The notes: generated by a model from the letters alone, not told the origin. Counted from the stretch's first letter, positions 8,588 to 16,894 are shown. The stretch: DNA of 64,000 nucleotides from Bacteroidales bacterium (GCA_015060325.1 SUYQ01000009.1:1-64000), one strand, 5' to 3'. Numbers and translations: made by a program.

Positions 8588-9565
8588 ATGGAACAAAACA
8601 AAATTATATTATATCAGGACGACAATGAGATCACTCGTGTGGCGGTGAGGTTTGCGGATGAGGATTTGTGGCTAACACAGAATCAGTTGGCGGAGATTTA
8701 TGATACGACTCAGCAGAATATTGCTTTGCATATTGCGAATATTTACAAGGATGAGGAACTGTCGGAGGGAACTCACAAGAAATTCTTGTTAGTTCAGACT
8801 GAAGGTGAACGCCAGGTGAAACGTAATATTGAGCACTATAATCTCGATATGATCATAGCTCTCGGCTATCGTGTTCAGTCTCAGGTGGCTGTGCGTTTCC
8901 GCAGATGGGCGACGCAGAGGCTTCATGAATATATTCAGAAGGGATTTGCGATGGATGATGAGAGGCTGAAGCAGGGTGGAAACCGATATTTCCGTGAGCT
9001 CTTGCAGCGTATCAGGGATATACGCAGCAGTGAGCGCAATTTCTATCAGCAGGTGACAGATATTTATGCGACTGCAGTCGACTATGATCCTCGTAGTGAT
9101 ATGACGAAGACATTCTTTGCGACAATACAGAATAAACTGCATTATGCAGTGCATGAGAATACGGCTGCAGAGGTCATATTTAATCGTGTGGATAATGAAA
9201 AGCCGTTCGTTGGTATGACTAACTTCAAGGGTAACTATGTTACCAAGGACGACGTGAAGATTGCCAAGAATTATCTTTCAGAATTGGAGTTGCAGAGGCT
9301 GAATCTTCTCGTATCCGGATTCTTGGACTTTGCTGAGTTCCAGGCTTTGGAGATGAATCCGATGACGATGAAGGATTGGATTGAGGCCCTGGATGGTCAG
9401 ATAACCGCTCACAAGAGAAAGGTCCTGATTGGAAAAGGAACTGTTTCGCATGTTCAGGCAATCCAAAAGGCAGAGCAGGAGTTTGAGATTTATCGTCAGA
9501 GGGAAATGAAAATGCTTGAAAGTGACTTTGACAGGGAGATAAAGAAACTTAAAGAGAAGAATTGA
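8588..9565 (+). CDS. rhuM: RhuM family protein, copy 1
   Basis: 325 residues of the virulence RhuM family: N-terminal MEQNKIILYQ, a helix-turn-helix-like segment around WLTQNQLAEIYDTTQQNIALHI (28-50), YNLDMIIALGYRVQSQVAVRFR, and a long helical C-terminus ending in charged coiled coil (DFDREIKKLKEKN). The family is named from a Salmonella island gene; biochemical function is unknown, but neighbours are often Fic/Doc or restriction genes. The BRO-N/Fic gene starts 6 bp downstream, forming a two-gene module. The module is duplicated at 10680-12142. Outside the HTH region this copy and copy 2 differ at few positions. Confidence 0.85.
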   Translation: MEQNKIILYQDDNEITRVAVRFADEDLWLTQNQLAEIYDTTQQNIALHIANIYKDEELSEGTHKKFLLVQTEGERQVKRNIEHYNLDMIIALGYRVQSQVAVRFRRWATQRLHEYIQKGFAMDDERLKQGGNRYFRELLQRIRDIRSSERNFYQQVTDIYATAVDYDPRSDMTKTFFATIQNKLHYAVHENTAAEVIFNRVDNEKPFVGMTNFKGNYVTKDDVKIAKNYLSELELQRLNLLVSGFLDFAEFQALEMNPMTMKDWIEALDGQITAHKRKVLIGKGTVSHVQAIQKAEQEFEIYRQREMKMLESDFDREIKKLKEKN

Positions 9566-9571
9566 TTATTT

Positions 9572-10447
9572 ATGAGTAATATTTCCATCAGATTCTTCAA
9601 TGACCGTGAGGTCAGGGCCGTTTGGGATGAGGCGAATTCCAAATGGTGGTTCTCTGTGCTTGATGTTGTGGGAGTTCTCAATGCTCAGGATGACTATACG
9701 AAGAACAGGAATTACTGGAAGTATCTCAAGACCAAATTAAAGAAAGAAGGAAGTCAGTTGGTTAGTGTCACTAACCAACTCAAAATGACAGCTGCCGATG
9801 GGAAACGTTACCTTACCGATGTACTGGACTATAATGGTGTCATATCGTTGGCAAAGAGTTTTCCTAATGCACGGGCTTCTCGCTTCGTGGAATGGTTTAC
9901 CAATAGCGATGAAACTATAGATGGAAGGAGTAAGTCGAAAGCATACGCCCTGTTTGAAAGCAGTCTTATAGACAATATTGAAGTTGGTACGGTGAAAGGA
10001 CTTAAGCAGATTCACGGCTATCTCTTCGGCGGCCTTTACGATTTTGCCGGTCAGATCCGCACGAAGACTATCAGTAAGGGAGACTTTACATTCTGCCTTG
10101 CTGAATATCTCGGTCGTGAACTTCAGAAGATTGAGTCAATGCCAGAGGATACTTTCGACCAGATTGTGGCAAAGTATGTTGAAATGAATGTCGCTCATCC
10201 ATTCATGGAAGGTAACGGCCGTTCAACTCGTATCTGGCTTGATCTTATTCTCAAGAAGCGCCTCCGGAAATGCGTTGACTGGAGCCTGATCAATAAGAAG
10301 GAATATCTCCAGGCGATGCAGGAGAGCGTTGTCAATACCGCTCCGATTCACAGACTCCTGGCATCTGCCCTCACAGACAAGATCAACGATCGTGAGACAT
10401 TTATGAAGGGCATCGACTACTCATATTATTATGAGCAGGAGGATTAG
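9572..10447 (+). CDS. BRO-N-like domain fused to Fic AMPylase-type domain
   Basis: 291 residues. Residues 5-110 ([15 protein letters not shown] ... WWFSVLDVV ... [13 protein letters not shown]) match the BRO-N/antirepressor-type DNA-binding domain. Residues 125-285 are a Fic domain with motif [12 protein letters not shown] at 209-220, which keeps the catalytic His, the acidic Glu and the GNGRxxR anion hole. Fic enzymes usually transfer AMP (or other phosphate-linked groups) to hydroxyl side chains of proteins. The gene directly follows rhuM copy 1 and probably shares its mRNA. No classical N-terminal inhibitory (S/T)xxxE(G/N) helix is obvious. A decayed paralogue lies at 11667-12142. Target unknown. 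Confidence 0.85.
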   Translation: MSNISIRFFNDREVRAVWDEANSKWWFSVLDVVGVLNAQDDYTKNRNYWKYLKTKLKKEGSQLVSVTNQLKMTAADGKRYLTDVLDYNGVISLAKSFPNARASRFVEWFTNSDETIDGRSKSKAYALFESSLIDNIEVGTVKGLKQIHGYLFGGLYDFAGQIRTKTISKGDFTFCLAEYLGRELQKIESMPEDTFDQIVAKYVEMNVAHPFMEGNGRSTRIWLDLILKKRLRKCVDWSLINKKEYLQAMQESVVNTAPIHRLLASALTDKINDRETFMKGIDYSYYYEQED

Positions 10448-10679
10448 ACTCTTCATTGATGTACTGAATGTTGCTGAAAAGGTTGTATGCTTATAACCAT
10501 TTTGGCAGCATTTAATCTGAGTGTTATTCCTGAAGCTTTTAGGGAATCAGTGTTGAGATGTCTGAGCTGTTGATTATCTGCTACTTATCGTCTTATGCGT
10601 GCGCGGCCGGTACATCTTGTTATATAATTCACTATTTTTTGTGTCGTATATGTTTAGGGCGGGGCAAAAGATACCGGTT

Positions 10680-11660
10680 ATGGAACAGAACAAAATCATA
10701 TTATATCAGGACGACAACGAGATTACTCGTGTTGCGGTGAGGTTTGCGGATGAAGATTTGTGGCTGACACAGAATCAGTTGGCGGAAATTTATTGTACGA
10801 GCCGCGAGAATATCACGATGCATATAAAGAATATATATGCAGATGAAGAGTTGCTGTTGGATTCAACTAGTAAGGATTTCTTACTAGTTCGCGAAGAGGG
10901 CTCCCGTCGGGTAAAACGTAATGTTGCACACTATAATCTCGACATGATCATCGCTCTTGGCTATCGTGTTCAGTCTCAGGTTGCTGTGCGTTTCCGTAGG
11001 TGGGCGACGCAGAGGCTTCATGAGTATATCCAGAAGGGTTTTGCGATGGATGATGAGAGACTGAAGCAGGGAGGGAATCGTTATTTCCGTGAATTGTTGC
11101 AGCGTATCAGGGATATCCGCAGCAGTGAGCGCAATTTCTATCAGCAGGTGACAGATATTTATGCGACTGCAGTCGACTATGATCCTCGCAGTGATATGAC
11201 GAAGACATTCTTTGCGACTATACAGAATAAACTGCATTATGCAGTGCATGAGAATACGGCTGCGGAGGTTATCTATAATCGTGTGGACAATGAGAAGCCA
11301 TTTGTGGGTATGATCAATTTCAAGGGCAACTATGTGACCAAGGACGATGTGAAGATTGCCAAGAATTATCTTTCAGAACTGGAGTTGCAGAGACTGAATC
11401 TTCTTGTGTCCGGATTTCTTGATTTTGCAGAGTTTCAGGCTTTGGAGATGAATCCGATGACTATGAAAGATTGGATTGAGGCTCTGGACAGTCAGATAAC
11501 CGCCCACAAGAGAAAGGTCCTGATCGGAAAAGGAATTGTTTCGCATGCTCAGGCAATCCAAAAGGCAGAGCAGGAGTTTGAGATTTATCGCCAAAGAGAG
11601 ATGGAAATGCTGGAAAGTGACTTTGATCGTGAGATAAAGAAACTTAAAGAGAAGAATTGA
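10680..11660 (+). CDS. rhuM: RhuM family protein, copy 2
   Basis: 326 residues counted from the ATG at 10680, which aligns with the start of copy 1; an upstream in-frame ATG at 10599 would add 27 residues with no counterpart. Residues 1-38 are identical to copy 1, then about 50 residues differ heavily (CTSRENITMHIKNIYADEEL and onward), then the proteins are again nearly identical to the end with only a handful of substitutions. The changed block covers the predicted recognition helix of the HTH and the following wing-like segment. Downstream the duplicated Fic gene is broken, so this copy may act alone or with the intact Fic of module 1. Confidence 0.85.
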   Translation: MEQNKIILYQDDNEITRVAVRFADEDLWLTQNQLAEIYCTSRENITMHIKNIYADEELLLDSTSKDFLLVREEGSRRVKRNVAHYNLDMIIALGYRVQSQVAVRFRRWATQRLHEYIQKGFAMDDERLKQGGNRYFRELLQRIRDIRSSERNFYQQVTDIYATAVDYDPRSDMTKTFFATIQNKLHYAVHENTAAEVIYNRVDNEKPFVGMINFKGNYVTKDDVKIAKNYLSELELQRLNLLVSGFLDFAEFQALEMNPMTMKDWIEALDSQITAHKRKVLIGKGIVSHAQAIQKAEQEFEIYRQREMEMLESDFDREIKKLKEKN

Positions 11661-11666
11661 TTATTT

Positions 11667-12142
11667 ATAAGTAAGATTTCCATCAGATTCTTCAATGACC
11701 GGGAGGTCAGGGCCGTTTGGGATGAGGCGAATTCCACGAAGAACAGGAACTATTGGAAGTGTCTCAAGACGAAGTTGAAGAACGAGGGAGTGAAGTGGTT
11801 AGTGCCACTAACCAGTTGAAATTGCTTGCTCCGGATGGTAAACAGCGACTAACCGAAGTACTGGACTATAATGGTGTCATATCGTTGGCAAAGAGTTTCC
11901 CTAACGCGTGGGCTTCGCGCTTCGTGGAAGGTAACGGTCGTTCAACCCGTATCCGGCTTGATCTTATTTTCAAGAAGCGCCTCCGGAAATGCGTTGACTG
12001 GAGCCGGATCAATAAGAAGGAATGTTTCCTGGCATCAGCCCTCACAGACAAGATCAACGATCGTGAGACACATATGATTGAAATCTTGGGATCATGGGGA
12101 AAAGTCGGTTGGAAGAAGGAAAGAGTTCTGATAGTAGTCTGA
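11667..12142 (+). pseudogene. Decayed copy of the BRO-N/Fic gene
   Basis: Nucleotide alignment by eye with 9572-10447 shows the same start region with ATG changed to ATA (11668), a 57-bp loss after GCGAATTCC, a 1-bp loss near 11790, a ~318-bp loss between two TGGAA copies that removes the start of the Fic motif ([10 protein letters not shown] now lacks His-Pro-Phe), and a further ~48-bp loss near 12022. Three losses keep frame, but the start codon and catalytic His are gone. The remaining frame (from a TTG at 11753) ends with an unrelated tail at 12142. Best seen as a relic of a tandem RhuM-Fic duplication. Confidence 0.85.
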
Positions 12143-12149
12143 CGATAAC

Positions 12150-12253
12150 GACGTCAAGAAAACCGGGATTATATTGACGACAGGTGCTGTTTTTCAGTCA
12201 AAAGGCTTGTTTTTCCATCTCGACGTCAAAGAAATGGCCATTTTATTGACGTC
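12150..12253 (-). repeat. GTCGTCAA element, copy A (104 bp, reverse orientation)
   Basis: Runs from GACGTCAA to TTGACGTC and matches the reverse complement of the 104-bp element at 59550-59653 in length and layout: two ~32-bp halves each bounded by GTCGTCAA/TTGACGTC-type ends, separated by a ~40-bp spacer with TGTTTTT and CAAAAG blocks. It marks the right edge of the defence island. Confidence 0.75.
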
Positions 12254-12298
12254 ATTAGCTGAGGCGTCTGAGTCGCACAAGCAGTGTGGGGGTATAAA

Positions 12299-12323
12299 CA
12301 AAAAAACACAGCGATTTGCTGTG
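12299..12323 (-). terminator. Terminator of the tRNA operon
   Basis: On the minus strand CACAGC-AAATC-GCTGTG is followed directly by a run of seven T, a standard intrinsic terminator. It begins 9 bp beyond the 3' end of the tRNA-Met gene. Confidence 0.8.
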
Positions 12324-12331
12324 CTTTCTTG

Positions 12332-12405
12332 TAGCGGGACGCAGGATTGAACTGCGGACCTCATGATTATGAATCATGCGCTCTAACCAGCTGAGCTATC
12401 CCGCC
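12332..12405 (-). tRNA. tRNA-Met (anticodon CAT)
   Basis: 74 nt on the minus strand. Acceptor GGCGGGA pairs with TCCCGCT (one G-U pair at the end), discriminator A, D-loop AGCTCAGCTGGTTAGAGC, anticodon stem CATGA/TCATG with loop TTCATAA, T-arm GTTCAATC. The first pair is G-C-like rather than the mismatch of initiator tRNA, so an elongator Met is likely; a CAT tRNA that is modified to read Ile AUA is the alternative. Confidence 0.9.
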
Positions 12406-12424
12406 ATTATGTTTCAGAACTTTG

Positions 12425-12495
12425 TTGAGATAGAAGGACTCGAACCCTCACTGACAGAGCCAGAATCTGTAGTGCTACCATTACACCATATCTCA
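12425..12495 (-). tRNA. tRNA-Gln (anticodon CTG)
   Basis: 71 nt on the minus strand. Acceptor TGAGATA/TATCTCA, discriminator A, D-arm GGTGTAATGGTAGC, anticodon stem ACAGA/TCTGT with loop TTCTGGC, T-arm GAGGGTTCGAGTCCTTC. It is the first gene of a two-tRNA transcript with tRNA-Met 19 bp downstream. Confidence 0.9.
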
Positions 12496-12525
12496 ATTTG
12501 GCTTTCCCTCATTAATTTGGGACTG

Positions 12526-12557
12526 CAAAGGTATTAATGTTTTGTTAAAATGCAAAA
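12526..12557 (-). promoter_or_regulatory. Promoter of the tRNA-Gln/tRNA-Met operon
   Basis: On the minus strand TTTTG (12557-12553), 19 bp, then TACCTTTG (12533-12526) fit the Bacteroidetes primary-sigma consensus -33 TTG and -7 TAnnTTTG. The box lies ~30 bp upstream of the tRNA-Gln 5' end. Confidence 0.75.
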
Positions 12558-12579
12558 CTTTTTTCAAAAATCTTACGAT

Positions 12580-13215
12580 TTACAACCTGTCGATGTATAG
12601 TATCCCGTCCAGATGGTCGATTTCATGCTGGAAAATCACGGCTGTGAAACCGTTGACGGTATCTCGTTGAACGCAAGTCTTTTTCTCTGCAGGGATCACT
12701 GAGGTGTATTCGATCACGATTTCCTGCGATCTCATCACTTCGCCGTAACGGTCAGGTACTGACAGACAGCCTTCCGGCCCGGTAGCCAGCGAGTCGGATG
12801 CCCATACTATACGGATGTTCGGGTATACTTCAAATGGCTCGCCCTCCTTGTCGAATCTCTGAACAGCAACAACTCTCCGGTTGATGCCGACCTGTGGACC
12901 TGCGATCCCGACGCCGTCCTGGGAGGGATGTGTGACTGTCGCGACCATCAGTCTGGCGAGGCGGTCGTATCCTTCAGAGAACAGGGCATCCTCCGGCAGA
13001 TCCGAGCTGGCGGCCCGAAGTACGGCAAGGTCGCTTGAATCAGCAATGGTCAGAACTCTCAGCAGGCTGTCGGCTTCTTCGATGATGGCAAGCTCGTCAG
13101 GAGTAAATCCGTCATCAGACGTCACTTTCCCGGAGCCGTTTTCGTGTCTGAATGATATGAAGGCGAGATAAGCGATGCAGCCGATCCACACGGCATATAG
13201 AAATATCCGTCTCAT
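12580..13215 (-). CDS. def: Peptide deformylase family protein with N-terminal membrane anchor
   Basis: 211 residues. The three deformylase motifs are present: GVGIAGPQ (usual GxGxAAPQ), EGCLS and HEIDHLDG, which supply the metal ligands Cys and two His plus the catalytic Glu. An N-terminal hydrophobic stretch (residues 4-21) and ~60 residues of spacer precede the domain, so the enzyme may be membrane-tethered; whether it acts on the cytosolic or outer face is open. Motif I has Gly in place of the second Ala. It follows ispF by 6 bp on the same strand. A second, canonical def may exist elsewhere, and this copy could be specialised. Confidence 0.85.
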   Translation of the reverse strand: MRRIFLYAVWIGCIAYLAFISFRHENGSGKVTSDDGFTPDELAIIEEADSLLRVLTIADSSDLAVLRAASSDLPEDALFSEGYDRLARLMVATVTHPSQDGVGIAGPQVGINRRVVAVQRFDKEGEPFEVYPNIRIVWASDSLATGPEGCLSVPDRYGEVMRSQEIVIEYTSVIPAEKKTCVQRDTVNGFTAVIFQHEIDHLDGILYIDRL

Positions 13216-13221
13216 GATCCC

Positions 13222-13698
13222 TTATTTCTTCAGCAGCACTACTGCATACACCTCGCAGCCTTCGCTGCGTCCCACGAAGCCAAGCTTTTCGGTGGTTGTA
13301 GCCTTTACGGAAACAGCCTCGACCGGGATGTCCATTACAGATGCCATGCATTCCCTCATTGCCATGATATATGGGGCGAGTTTCGGTCTTTGCATTGCAA
13401 TGGTGACGTCCACGTTTCCGACAGTCCATCCTTCAGAGCGTATCAGCTCCATTACACGGGCCAGCAGAATCTTGCTGTCGATGCCGGCAAATTCGTCTGA
13501 TGTGTCAGGGAAGTGCTTGCCGATGTCTCCAAGGGCCAGTGCGCCAAGCAGTGCGTCGCACAGCGCATGGATGGCCACGTCGCCGTCCGAATGCGCTATG
13601 CATCCGATATGGCTTTCTACCTGAATTCCTCCGAGCCACAGCGGAATACCCGGGGCCAGGGCGTGTACGTCGTATCCGTTTCCTATTCTGATGTCCAT
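13222..13698 (-). CDS. ispF: 2-C-methyl-D-erythritol 2,4-cyclodiphosphate synthase
   Basis: 158 residues, the normal length of IspF. Metal-binding GNGYDVHAL (Asp, His) at residues 6-14, GGIQV, HSDGDVAIHALCDALLGALALGDIGKHFPD and the C-terminal KATTTEKLGFVGRSEG are all typical. It forms the cyclic diphosphate of the methylerythritol phosphate route to isoprenoids, converting CDP-ME 2-phosphate with loss of CMP. Together with ispH at the right end it shows that the cell uses the MEP pathway. First gene of an operon with the deformylase-like gene. Confidence 0.97.
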   Translation of the reverse strand: MDIRIGNGYDVHALAPGIPLWLGGIQVESHIGCIAHSDGDVAIHALCDALLGALALGDIGKHFPDTSDEFAGIDSKILLARVMELIRSEGWTVGNVDVTIAMQRPKLAPYIMAMRECMASVMDIPVEAVSVKATTTEKLGFVGRSEGCEVYAVVLLKK

Positions 13699-13715
13699 AT
13701 ATAAAAATGTTATAT

Positions 13716-13751
13716 AGATTTCTCCACTCGCTTCGCTCGGTCGAAATGACA
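13716..13751 (-). repeat. 36-bp dispersed repeat (TGTCATTTCGACC...GAGAAATCT), intergenic copy
   Basis: A full copy of the 36-bp element in reverse orientation, located between the divergent ispF and the gene at 13869. The same element recurs inside rsmE, metG and murB and in the arrays at 41.6-43.2 kb. Confidence 0.85.
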
Positions 13752-13868
13752 GTGGATATCAAATTATTTCCACAAAAGTAAGAAAAAATCATTACTTTTG
13801 CTTGTTAATGCGGTTTGATCGAAAGATGTGCCGTTTTTGGAACGAATAACAATAAGAAAAGATACAAT

Positions 13869-14255
13869 ATGGGATTCAGTTTTAATTTTTTTGGTAAGCA
13901 GGAGGTCAGGCGTTTCAATTACCGCCCTCGTCTGTACGATCCCGAGGAAGAAGAAAGACGCCAGAAGTTCGGCAATCATTCGTCCGAAAGAAAGGAATAT
14001 GTACCTGGCGAACTTGTTAGAGGCAGTCTTCGTGATGAGAATTACAAAGATACCAAAGATGTGACGCGCAATCAGAAATACCTGGGTATGCTTACGATAC
14101 TTCTGCTGTTCGCTGTCGTCGCTGCGCTCTTTGTGTATTTCCCTCGCCTTCTTGAATCTCTTGAAAGAGAGCAGCAGAAGAAGGAGAGTCAGATGCCTGC
14201 TGTCCATGACGGGGAATATGATGGAGATGCTTTCGAGATCGTTACTCTTGACTAG
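13869..14255 (+). CDS. Conserved Bacteroidales membrane protein of unknown function
   Basis: 128 residues from the ATG at 13869 (MGFSFNFFGKQ); an upstream in-frame ATG at 13815 adds 18 residues that do not look coding, and a -7 box TACTTTTG at 13793-13800 sits before it. An Arg/Glu-rich cytosolic part (RPRLYDPEEEERRQKFG) is followed by one membrane helix (residues ~77-98, LGMLTILLLFAVVAALFVYF) and an acidic tail. Placed 14 bp before mutL, a position in which similar small proteins are found in related genomes. No function assigned. Confidence 0.8.
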   Translation: MGFSFNFFGKQEVRRFNYRPRLYDPEEEERRQKFGNHSSERKEYVPGELVRGSLRDENYKDTKDVTRNQKYLGMLTILLLFAVVAALFVYFPRLLESLEREQQKKESQMPAVHDGEYDGDAFEIVTLD

Positions 14256-14269
14256 AGTTTAGGATACGT

Positions 14270-16129
14270 ATGGATATAAGGATATTACCAAGTAATATAG
14301 CCAATATGATCGCTGCGGGCGAGGTCGTTCAAAGACCTGCGTCTGTGGTCAAGGAGTTGATGGAAAATGCTGTCGATGCCGGAGCGGATCAGGTTACCGT
14401 AGTGATTCAGGATGCCGGCAGGACTCTCATACAGGTGATTGATAACGGATGTGGTATGTCTCCCGATCAGGCTGTGCTTTGTTTTGAGAGACATGCAACT
14501 TCGAAACTTCAGACCGCCGAAGACCTGAATAACATTCTTACATTCGGATTCCGCGGAGAAGCACTGGCTTCGATAGCTGCCGTGGCGGAAGTTACGCTTA
14601 AGACCCGTCGAGAGGAGGACGAGGCCGGGTGTGAAGTAGTCTTTGCCGATTCGGAGCATGTTTCTACTGAGGAGGTTGCAGCGTCTCGCGGTGCAAATTT
14701 CAGCGTGCGCAACCTGTTCTATAATGTTCCGGCAAGAAGAAAATTCCTGAAGTCGGACAGTGTGGAGTTCAAGCATATCGTGTCGGAATTTACAAGAGTG
14801 GCGCTTACCAGACCTGATGTCGGATTTACGCTGACTCATAATGGGAAGGATGTATATGTGCTGCGTCCGGCAAAGTCCATGAAGTTCAGGATTCAGGATG
14901 TTCTCGGTGCCAACGTGGCAAATGAGGTGGTGGATGTGCGGGCGGAGACCTCTGTGGTGAGAGTAAACGGTTATGTAGGCCGTCCTACTTCGGCACGTAA
15001 GGCGTTAGGCAATCAGTTCTTTTTCATAAACGGACGTTTCTTCAAGAGCCCTTATCTGCATAAGGCCGTCATGAAAGCTTATGAAAATCTGTTGCCTGAG
15101 GGTGTGACCCCGTCATATTTCCTCTACCTGGAGACTGATCCTCAGGCCATTGATGTGAATATTCATCCTACGAAGACTGAAATCAAGTTTGAGGATGACA
15201 GTGTCATATTCCAGATATTGTTTGCCAGCATAAAAGAGGCATTGGGAAAGAATTCATTCGGAGAGAGCATAGATTTCGATAGGGAGGGAGTGCCGGACAT
15301 TCCGTCATTCGGAAAGAATTTCGATGAGTTCCGTCAGGTTTCGGAGCCTCAGCTCGGTGTTGACGAATCGTTCAATCCGTTTGATAACGACGGATTCCCT
15401 TCAGTGGATTCTCCTTTTTCCAATACCTTCCCTTCGTCTGGAGCGCAGGGGGAATGGAATCATGGACAGGATCATGAATACAGACCGTCGTCAGGGTATG
15501 TACCCGGGACCTTTGTCGCCCAACGTGAAGACTACGGTAAACTGTTCGAAGACAAGCTTGCTCCAGGAAAGTCGGTCCTGACGCTTCAGGGGAAGTATAT
15601 AATTACCACTTCCCGCAGCGGACTGATGGTGATAAATATCAATCGTGCCATGGAGCGTCTTATGTATGACCGTTTCCTTGATGCGTTGTCAAAGAATGCC
15701 CATGTTACCCAGACCGCCCTTTTCCCAGTTACTGTACATGTGGGAGTTGAGAACATGTGCCTTTTTGAAGAACATTCAAAGATGCTTGCAGCCCTGGGTT
15801 TTGATATCGCTCCTTTCGGAGTGGATACCATAGTTGTGAATGGCGTTCCTGAAGGCTATAGTGCTGAGGCCGGCAAGGTTCATACTGTGATCGGAGATCT
15901 GCTTCTGATCCTTGCAGAGGACCATAATGCTCTTCCTGAGATGATGATGGCAAATATGGCCTCAAAATTTGCCCGATTGGGCTCTTTGAGTGCGGACCAG
16001 ATTACAAATCCTGTGGAGGCACAGAGGTTGATCGATGATCTGTTCGCGTGTGAGAATCCGGAATATACCAGTTCCGGACGACGTATTGTATCGATAATTT
16101 CAATTGATGACATAGATAAGAGATTTTAG
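14270..16129 (+). CDS. mutL: DNA mismatch repair protein MutL
   Basis: 619 residues. The GHKL ATPase motifs are clear: ELMENAVDAGA, DNGCGM, GFRGEALASI, and the transducer domain with NVHP-like DVNIHPTKTEIKF. MutL couples MutS mismatch recognition to strand incision or UvrD loading. A variable acidic linker (roughly residues 340-430) leads to the C-terminal dimerisation domain. There the expected DQHRA-type metal motif of endonuclease MutL is replaced by ININRAMER (about residues 454-462), so nicking activity is doubtful. It is followed after 2 bp by the rhomboid gene. Confidence 0.96.
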   Translation: MDIRILPSNIANMIAAGEVVQRPASVVKELMENAVDAGADQVTVVIQDAGRTLIQVIDNGCGMSPDQAVLCFERHATSKLQTAEDLNNILTFGFRGEALASIAAVAEVTLKTRREEDEAGCEVVFADSEHVSTEEVAASRGANFSVRNLFYNVPARRKFLKSDSVEFKHIVSEFTRVALTRPDVGFTLTHNGKDVYVLRPAKSMKFRIQDVLGANVANEVVDVRAETSVVRVNGYVGRPTSARKALGNQFFFINGRFFKSPYLHKAVMKAYENLLPEGVTPSYFLYLETDPQAIDVNIHPTKTEIKFEDDSVIFQILFASIKEALGKNSFGESIDFDREGVPDIPSFGKNFDEFRQVSEPQLGVDESFNPFDNDGFPSVDSPFSNTFPSSGAQGEWNHGQDHEYRPSSGYVPGTFVAQREDYGKLFEDKLAPGKSVLTLQGKYIITTSRSGLMVININRAMERLMYDRFLDALSKNAHVTQTALFPVTVHVGVENMCLFEEHSKMLAALGFDIAPFGVDTIVVNGVPEGYSAEAGKVHTVIGDLLLILAEDHNALPEMMMANMASKFARLGSLSADQITNPVEAQRLIDDLFACENPEYTSSGRRIVSIISIDDIDKRF

Positions 16130-16131
16130 AT

Positions 16132-16884
16132 ATGGGATTCTTTTCAAATGACGGTTATGGCCGCGGAGGTTTTATGAGCAATGTGCCCGTGGCAGTCAAG
16201 AATATCATCATAATCAATATCGTGATTATGTTTGCGACAATGTTCAGGGAGTCGCTGATGATTCAGAAATTTGCATTGTTCTTCCCCGAGTCTCCATTCT
16301 TTGAGTGGTGGCAGCCGGTGACCCACCTTTTCATGCACGGTGGCTTTTTTCACTTGTTCTTCAACATGTATGCTCTCTATATATTCGGATCGGTACTTGA
16401 AAGAGTGTGGGGCCCGAAGAAGTTCCTTTTGTTCTACTTTGTGACCGGAATCGGAGCTGCTTTGGTTCATATGGGAGTTCAATGGATCGAATATGGAGAA
16501 GCTATAAAATCTGTCGGTCTGACTGAAGCAGGGGCTATGGCTCAGGCTGATGAAATTGCCAGAAGCATCGAAGCTGGAGCAGAACGGATACCGACATGGA
16601 GTGCAGTGCTGTTTACTCCTACGGTAGGTGCTTCAGGTGCCATTTACGGTGTCCTGATGGGTTATGCAATGCTTTACCCGAACTCTATCATGACATTGAT
16701 CTTCCCTCCTGTTTCGATGAAGGCAAAGTGGTTCGTCCTTATTTTTGCCGCACTTGAACTGCTTCTCGGGATTGTATCAACCGGTAGCGGAATCGCGCAT
16801 TTTGCCCATCTTGGAGGTCTGATTTTCGGATTCCTGCTCATCATGTACTGGAAGAAGACCCGTCAGATGTACGGCAGCTATTAA
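16132..16884 (+). CDS. Rhomboid family intramembrane serine protease
   Basis: 250 residues with six predicted membrane helices. The catalytic serine lies in GASGAIYGVLMGYA and the catalytic histidine in HFAHLGGLIFGFLL; the loop HLFMHGGFFHLFFNMYALY is the typical rhomboid L1/helix-2 region. It cleaves membrane-anchored substrates within the lipid bilayer. A charged insert of about 40 residues (MAQADEIARSIEAGAERIP) separates helices before the active Ser. It follows mutL by 2 bp and the Sua5 gene follows by 10 bp, making a likely operon. Confidence 0.93.
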   Translation: MGFFSNDGYGRGGFMSNVPVAVKNIIIINIVIMFATMFRESLMIQKFALFFPESPFFEWWQPVTHLFMHGGFFHLFFNMYALYIFGSVLERVWGPKKFLLFYFVTGIGAALVHMGVQWIEYGEAIKSVGLTEAGAMAQADEIARSIEAGAERIPTWSAVLFTPTVGASGAIYGVLMGYAMLYPNSIMTLIFPPVSMKAKWFVLIFAALELLLGIVSTGSGIAHFAHLGGLIFGFLLIMYWKKTRQMYGSY

Positions 16885-16894
16885 TATCGAAGGC

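Noticed and set aside
12326..12405. attL/attR pair around the defence island based on the tRNA-Met 3' end
   Set aside because: No copy of the tRNA 3' sequence was found near 273-1271 and no integrase is present.
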